Assembly: GCA_002049455.2 (NCBI GenBank) | Contig: KV918796.1 | Span: 310,001 to 374,000, forward strand | DNA from: Porphyra umbilicalis | Taxonomy: Eukaryota > Rhodophyta > Bangiophyceae > Bangiales > Bangiaceae | Direction: 5' to 3' | Length of the DNA: 64,000 nucleotides | Shown: one piece after another, positions 58,603-64,000 of the stretch | Position numbering within the stretch: position 1 is the stretch's first letter | Layout: the number at the start of each line of letters is the position of its first letter | Notes under the pieces: model-generated | Told to the model about the DNA's origin: nothing | Database searches by the model: none | The model's input: only the letters and a program-made list of their open reading frames with translations | Position numbers and translations under genes: made by a program

Positions 58603-59019
58603 TGTTGGACTGTGATGCTCGTCGCCGACTCCATTGGCGGTTAGCGGTTGGACGATGGTCGGTGACCCTTATGGTACCCCACATGGTACATTTGCAAGAC
58701 GTGGTCAAGTTGCACACATTGTGTTGGGTCATCTTGGGGAGTTACTTTTGCCATGTTTTGGATTTGATCTTCGCTTTGCTCCAGTGGATTTTGATTTGGG
58801 GAGTGATTCAATTTGGTGCGAGGGCGTGGGCGTCGGTGTGGGCGCGAGAGGGGGGAGCACTTGGGCCGATGGGGACTATGTGAGAGGTGCTCTCGGTTGG
58901 GAGAGGCGGGCGATCCTTAGGAAAACCAACAAAGCACGTTCGCACACAAACACACAAGCTCAAGCCACTCAACCACTTCACCGTGGTCCCCCAACCCCTA
59001 TCCCCACTGCGATTCAACC
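58603..59019 (+). repeat. 5' LTR of copia copy 2
   Basis: 417 bp starting TGTTGGACTG. The first half differs markedly from the 3' partner while the last 200 bp are almost identical. Confidence 0.92.
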
Positions 59020-62000
59020 GGTTATGGGCCCCGAGCTGGGGCTGTGACAAGTGCAAGGTGTGCCAGCTGGTGTTGTGGCGGTCGCGGTAAGTGCGAAGAA
59101 GACGCTGTCAAGGTGGTTCAAGGAAGTGACGGCCAAGGCGCACGGCTCGGCAAGGTCGGGCGCTACGACAAGAAGACATCATGAACGGAGGCGCTGCCGG
59201 CATGGGCGGCATCAAGATCGACAAGTTGACAGAGACGAACTTCCACGAGTGGCGTCAGCGCAATAAGATGGTCGTCGCGCTGCGCGACCTGGACGATATG
59301 CTTGACGAAGACGGCAAGCCGACGGACGCGGATGCCCGCGAATTGGCGTTGTGGAAGCGTCGAGACACGAAGGCGAATGCCATCATCGGGCTGACCCTTG
59401 GATCTGAGCAGCTCGAGCACGTGGCGGGCTGCAAGACGACAGCGGAATTGTGGTTGACGCTGCAAGGTGTCTTCCAGCGCAAGAGTTTGATGAACAAGAT
59501 GAAGGCGCGACGCGAGTTCTACACCGTCGAAATGACCGTCGGCGAGGGCATGATGGGCTACATCAACCGCGTGCGCAACCTCGGCGAGAACCTCAAGGCC
59601 ATGGGCGGCGAGGTGACGGAGATGGACGTTTCCATGAGCGTCCTCAACGGGCCGACGTCCGAGTACGAGAACCTGCTGGTGGCTCTCGACGCCAAAGGCG
59701 AGGACGAGCAGAGCCTCGACTTTGGCAAGAGCCGCTCGCTTCAGGAGCAGCGGCGGCACGCGGACAAGTCACCGTCGACCAAGCGCATTGGCGACATGGC
59801 ACTCGTCGGCGCCAACTATCGAGGTCAATGCCGCCGTGGTGACCTCTCCAAGATCGAGTGCTCTACTGCCATAAGTTTGATCACATCTCTGACGATAGCC
59901 CAGAGCTCAAGGCCAAGAAGCAAAGACAGGACAAGGTGGCCGCGATGGCGGCTGACGATGGTAGCGACAGCGACGACGCCATCTGTCTGTGGGGCAATGC
60001 GGCTGACACCAATGACATCTCCAAGTCGTGGCTTGTCGATTCTGCGGCGTCTGCACACATGTGCGGGATGCGCGGGTGCCTCGACGACTACCAGACGACC
60101 ACGGGACGCAGCGTCACCATGGGTGACAAGGGGTCCGTAGCCACGGCGGGCGTCGGAACCGTCGTGCTCAATGTCATCGTCCACGGCAAGACGCGCAAGA
60201 TCAAGTTGGAGAAGGTACTCCATGTTCCTACAATGGGCTTCAACCGCATGTCGGTCGGCATGATGGAGGAGCGTGGTGCGGAAGTGTCATTCAAGGGCGG
60301 TAAGACGATCATCAAGATTAGCGACAAGGTCGCTGCGTGCGGCACGCGGAAGAGTGGGCTCTACCACCTGGACATGGCCCCAGTGTTGGATATTGCTGCG
60401 GTGGCCTCTCTTCAGCTCTGGCATGAGCGCCTTGGGTACGTCAACGTGGCTGGCGTTAAGCGGATGATCAAGAACAAGGACATCGATGGACTCAAGTGCT
60501 CTTCCATGGCGGTCAAGGACGTCTGCGAGCCGTGCGTGTATGGGAAGGCGGCTATGACGCCTATGCCTAGTGCAGGAGGAGGTCGAGTCAGCAGGCGCCT
60601 GCAGCTCGTGCACTCGGACCTGGGCGGGCCAATGTCGGAGCCGTCGCGTGGCGGTGCGCTCTACTTTGGCACCTTCACTGACGACTTCTCCCGCTGGACA
60701 GACGTGGTCTTCCTGCAGAAGAAAAGCGATCTGCTCTCTGCGTACAAGAAGTGGCTGACTAAGGCCCAGCTGCACACGGGAACCAGGATCAAGATCCTAC
60801 GCTCCGATAATGGCGGCGAGTATGTGTCGAATGCATGCAAGGCTCTTCACAATGAGAACGGCACGTCGCACCAGACCACGGTGCCCGACACGCCGCAGCA
60901 GAACGGGGTTGCTGAGCGGCTCAACCGAGTATTCGTGGAGATGGCTCGCACCATGATGCGACACAAGGACGTCGATCAGGATCTTTAGGCGGATGCCATC
61001 AATACGGCGATTTACATCAAGAACCGCGTCACCAGCCGGGCGCTTCCCGTCGGCAAGACGCCTTTTGAGCTGTGGACCGGAAATAAACCCGACGTAAGCC
61101 ACTTGCGGGTGTTTGGGTCGACGTGCTGGGTGGTGCTGCACAAGAGTCACATCGACGGCAAGTTTGGCGACAAGGCGGCGAAGGGCGTCTTCTTAGGCTA
61201 TCCCGACGGCAGCAAAGCGTACAAGGTCATTCTCGACGACGGCAAGGTCGTCAAGGCACGAAGCGTCGTGTTCGCCGAGACGAACGTAAGCGAGGTGGAA
61301 GAAGTTGCAGAGGAGCTTCCCGGAGACGAAAACGTCGGAGTCGAGACGGGTCTGCGCTCTGCAAGCGACGGCGAAGACGTGGATGCTGACAATGACGACA
61401 AGGATGACAAGAAAGACGATGGATCTGACAAGTCCGCGGACGACAAGCAAGGTAGTGGCAGCTCACAAGACACGCTGCGTCGGAGCGGCAGAGCGCGGCG
61501 ACCACATGTCCAGTACTGGCGCCCGGTGAGCCTGGTTGCTCACGAGGCGCCCACGACGTACGAGCAAGCCAATCAAGGGCAGGAATCGGCTAAGTGGCAG
61601 ATTGCCATGGACGAGGAGATGGAGGCCATCCGCAAGAACAAGACTTGGCGCTTGACGGATCGCCCGGCCAGTCGACGCGTACTGAAGGGCAAGTGGGTTT
61701 ACAAGGTGAAGAACGAGGTTGACAAGAACGGGAACAACACGACGCGGCACAAGGCGCGCCTGTGCTTCATGGGGAACCGGCAGATCAAGGGGCTCGACTT
61801 CAACGAGACGTTTGCGCCGGTGGCCAAGTTCACTACCATCTGATGCATCCTGGCGATGACGGCGGTGAACGGGTGGGAGCTACATCAGATGGACGTCAAG
61901 ACGGCCTTCCTCAACGAAGACCTTGACAAGGAGGTCTACATGGAGCAGCCAGACGGCTATGTCGATCCGACGTATCCTGACAGGGTTTGTCGTCTCCTCC

Positions 62001-63142
62001 AAGCGCTGTATGGGCTGAAGCAAGCCCCCAAGATGTGGTACGCCAAGCTCGACGACTTCCTAAAGTCGCAGAGGTTTGACAACATTGACCCGGATGCATG
62101 CCTCTACCTCCTTATGGATGACGGCGAAATCATGATCGTCCTGGTGTTCGTCGACGATCTCTTGTTGGTGGCATCAAGCCTGGCGGCGATCTACAAGATT
62201 AAGGACGCTCTGCACAAGCGTTTTGAGATGAAGGACCTGGGCGATGCGAAGGTCATCGTCGGGCTAGAAATTAGGCGTGAGAAGGCGTTGGGCACCCTCA
62301 AGCTGTCGCAGGGTAAATACGCGGCGTAAGTGCTGGAGAAGTTCGGGATGGCGGAGTGCAACCCAATCGGAACGCCGCTGGAGGTACGCCTGCAGCTGGT
62401 CAAGGCCGACGATAGCGACGACGCGCTGCCCTACCGCGAAGCCGTCGGCAGTCTGATGTACCTGATGGTCGGGACACGTCCTGACCTCGCCTTTGCCACC
62501 GGGAAGCTGAGTCGGTTTGTCTCGTGCTACGGCAAGGAGCATTGGGCGGCGATCAAGCGCGTTCTACGGTACGTCAAGGGTTCGATGGACAAGGGGCTGG
62601 TCTTCGACAAGAACTCTTCCTGTGTTCTACAAGGCTTCAGTGATGCCGACTGGGCGGGTGACCACGAGACGCGACGTTCTACGACGGGCTTCACCTTCAT
62701 CTTTGGCGGAGCAGCCGTCAGCTCGGGTTCCAAGAGTTCAGAAGACGGTGGCGCTTTCGACGATAGAAGCTGAGTACATGGCTCTATGTGAGGCCAGCAA
62801 GGAAGCTGTTTGGCTAAACAAGCTCGTGCAAAGTGTGGCATCTCGAGGGCTGCGAACAGCGATCTCGGGCGGGCCGATCAACATCAAGGTCGACAACAGC
62901 GGGTGCATTGACCTCTCCAAGAACCCCGTCGAGCACAAGCGCACCAAGCCCATCGACATTCGAAACCACTTCGTGCGGGAGGCCATCACGACGGACAAGG
63001 TGACATTGGAGCATTGTGCGACTGACGACATGGTCGCGGACCCGATGACGAAGGAGCTCGGCAAGACCAAGCACGACAAGCATGTCGAGGCCATGGGGCT
63101 TCGCTGAATACAAGAACCACCGCGGCAACAAGCAAGGAGGAG

Positions 63143-63560
63143 TGTTCAACTGTGATGCTCGTTACCGACTCCACTGGCGGTTCGCGGTTGGATGATGATC
63201 GGTGACCCTTATGGTACCCCACATGGTACATTTGCAAGACGTGGTCAAGTTGCACACATTCGTGTTGGGTCATCTTGGGGAGTTACTTTTGGCATGTTTT
63301 GGATTGGATCTGCGCTTTGCTCTAGTGGCTCTTGATTTGGGGAGTGATTCGGTTTGGTGCGAGGGCGTGGGCGTCGGTGTGGGCGCGAGAGGGGGGAGCA
63401 CTTGGGCCGATGGGGACTATGTGAGAGGTGCTCTCGGTTGGGAGAGGCGGGCGATCCTTAGGAAAACCAACAAAGCACGTTCGCACACAAACACACAAGC
63501 TCAAGCCACTCAACCACTTCACCGTGGTCCCCCAACCCCTATCCCCACTGCGTTTCAACA
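63143..63560 (+). repeat. 3' LTR of copia copy 2
   Basis: 418 bp, starts TGTTCAACTG right after the purine tract and ends TTTCAACA. Confidence 0.92.
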
Positions 63561-63696
63561 TCGCGCGCCGCCGCCGGCCTCTGGCTCTGACGACTCGGTC
63601 TCTGACGGCGGCGGCTTTGATAGCTTTGACAGTGATCTCATCGATTCTTTTGCCCTGAACTGCGGGCGCACGTCCAGTGAGTGTGAAGAGGAGTAG
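63561..63696 (+). CDS. Orphan 3' coding end with acidic tail, cut by copia copy 2
   Basis: Directly after the 3' LTR a frame runs to TAG at 63694-63696 and encodes a Ser/Asp-rich tail (SGSDDSVSDGGGFDSFDSD, then SSECEEE). Frequent Asp/Glu/Ser and an ensuing T-rich, UTR-like stretch suggest a genuine gene end whose upstream part is not contiguous here: sequence left of the copia (before 58603) shows no matching frame. The gene is unidentified; transposase genes and nuclear proteins often have such tails. Confidence 0.35.
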
Positions 63697-64000
63697 GCCG
63701 TCATGCCTATGCCCATTGTCTTGTTTTCTGTCTTGTTTGTTTCGAGGTCGCGGGCCACCTGTTCCTCTGTGCCGCTTTGCAGGGGATTGTCCTTCGCGTT
63801 TTAAGTTTGTGTTTGAGTGTGATTGTAATGCCGCGTGGTACCGTAGAAAAACAAGGTTTTTTTTCCCCATTGGGCAGGGTTTTTTTTTCCTACATGACTC
63901 GTCTGTGCACTCTCGTACACAAGTGAGATGCAGCTCAGCTTCCCGCCAATTGCGTGGCGGCACGCTGTTCCGAACCCCCCGTCTCCGCGCGTGCCGGCCG
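63697..64000. other. UTR-like and intergenic sequence, no gene
   Basis: T- and GT-rich sequence after the acidic coding end, with T-runs near 63859-63867 and 63882-63889. No polyadenylation signal that I would defend; nothing else seen. Confidence 0.3.

Larger units (their letters stand above)
58603..63560 (+). mobile_element. Ty1/copia element, copy 2, same family, broken, no target duplication
   Basis: Parts: 5' LTR 58603-59019; primer-binding site 59020-59038; gag from ATG 59181 to about 59850; protease about 60030; integrase about 60600-61130 (VHSDLGGP, SDNGGEY, QQNGVAERLNR); reverse transcriptase about 61620-62330 (VDDLLLV); RNase H about 62630-62960; purine tract 63128-63142 (AACAAGCAAGGAGGA); 3' LTR 63143-63560. 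Overall closely related to the copy nested in the gypsy. The coding region carries about four to six breaks. Flanks differ (CGTAA before, TCGCG after), so there is no target-site duplication. The LTRs differ at about 20 positions, nearly all in the first 215 bp. Confidence 0.93.

Noticed and set aside
1-64000. tRNA, rRNA and telomere repeats
   Set aside because: Looked for tRNA-like box motifs, rRNA-like stretches and telomeric repeats by eye; none found that I could support.

Overview
This window is GC-rich eukaryotic nuclear DNA dominated by transposable elements. Chromodomain Ty3/gypsy and Ty1/copia elements, a PIF/Harbinger transposase, a LINE fragment, long single-exon frames and only occasional intron-like signals would fit a repeat-rich, intron-poor alga, for example a bangiophycean red alga. 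That is an inference from style only; nothing here proves the taxon.

Layout. 0-4.7 kb: the 3' part of a large DUF6729-type transposase-like gene fused to a DEDDy 3'-5' exonuclease. 4.7-9.1 kb: intergenic DNA with 59-bp and 23-bp tandem repeats, candidate MITEs and a small Ala/Ser-rich gene behind a TATA box. 9.2-11 kb: a decayed LINE ORF2 C-terminus on the minus strand. 11-19.1 kb: low-complexity GC-rich DNA with a dispersed foldback repeat family and a G-tract tandem repeat. 19.3-20.4 kb: a Harbinger transposase cut by gypsy copy 1 (20389-29738), which has no 3' end here and stops beside the only ambiguous base. 30-34.4 kb: a cluster of perfect palindromes, a 5'-truncated copia-like element and a short inverted-repeat element. 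34489-53271: gypsy copy 2, with CCGAG target duplications, nearly identical 588-bp LTRs and a nested copia (40452-45408, duplication CGTTC). 53.3-58.6 kb: possible host genes, one probably spliced, in a divergent arrangement. 58603-63560: a second, broken copia of the same family. 63561-63696: an orphan acidic coding end behind it.

The most unusual object is the gypsy element. Its pol ends in a chromodomain, is followed by 1.6-1.8 kb of a roughly 57-bp GC-rich tandem array, and then, in the copy that keeps its 3' end, by a 3.7-kb antisense reading region whose start codon lies 37 bp from the 3' LTR. Without the nested copia the element is about 13.8 kb, far above the 5-6 kb usual for the group. 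The two copia copies carry a primer-binding site matching the anticodon region of initiator tRNA-Met (half-tRNA priming), and their LTR pairs differ almost only in the U3 part.
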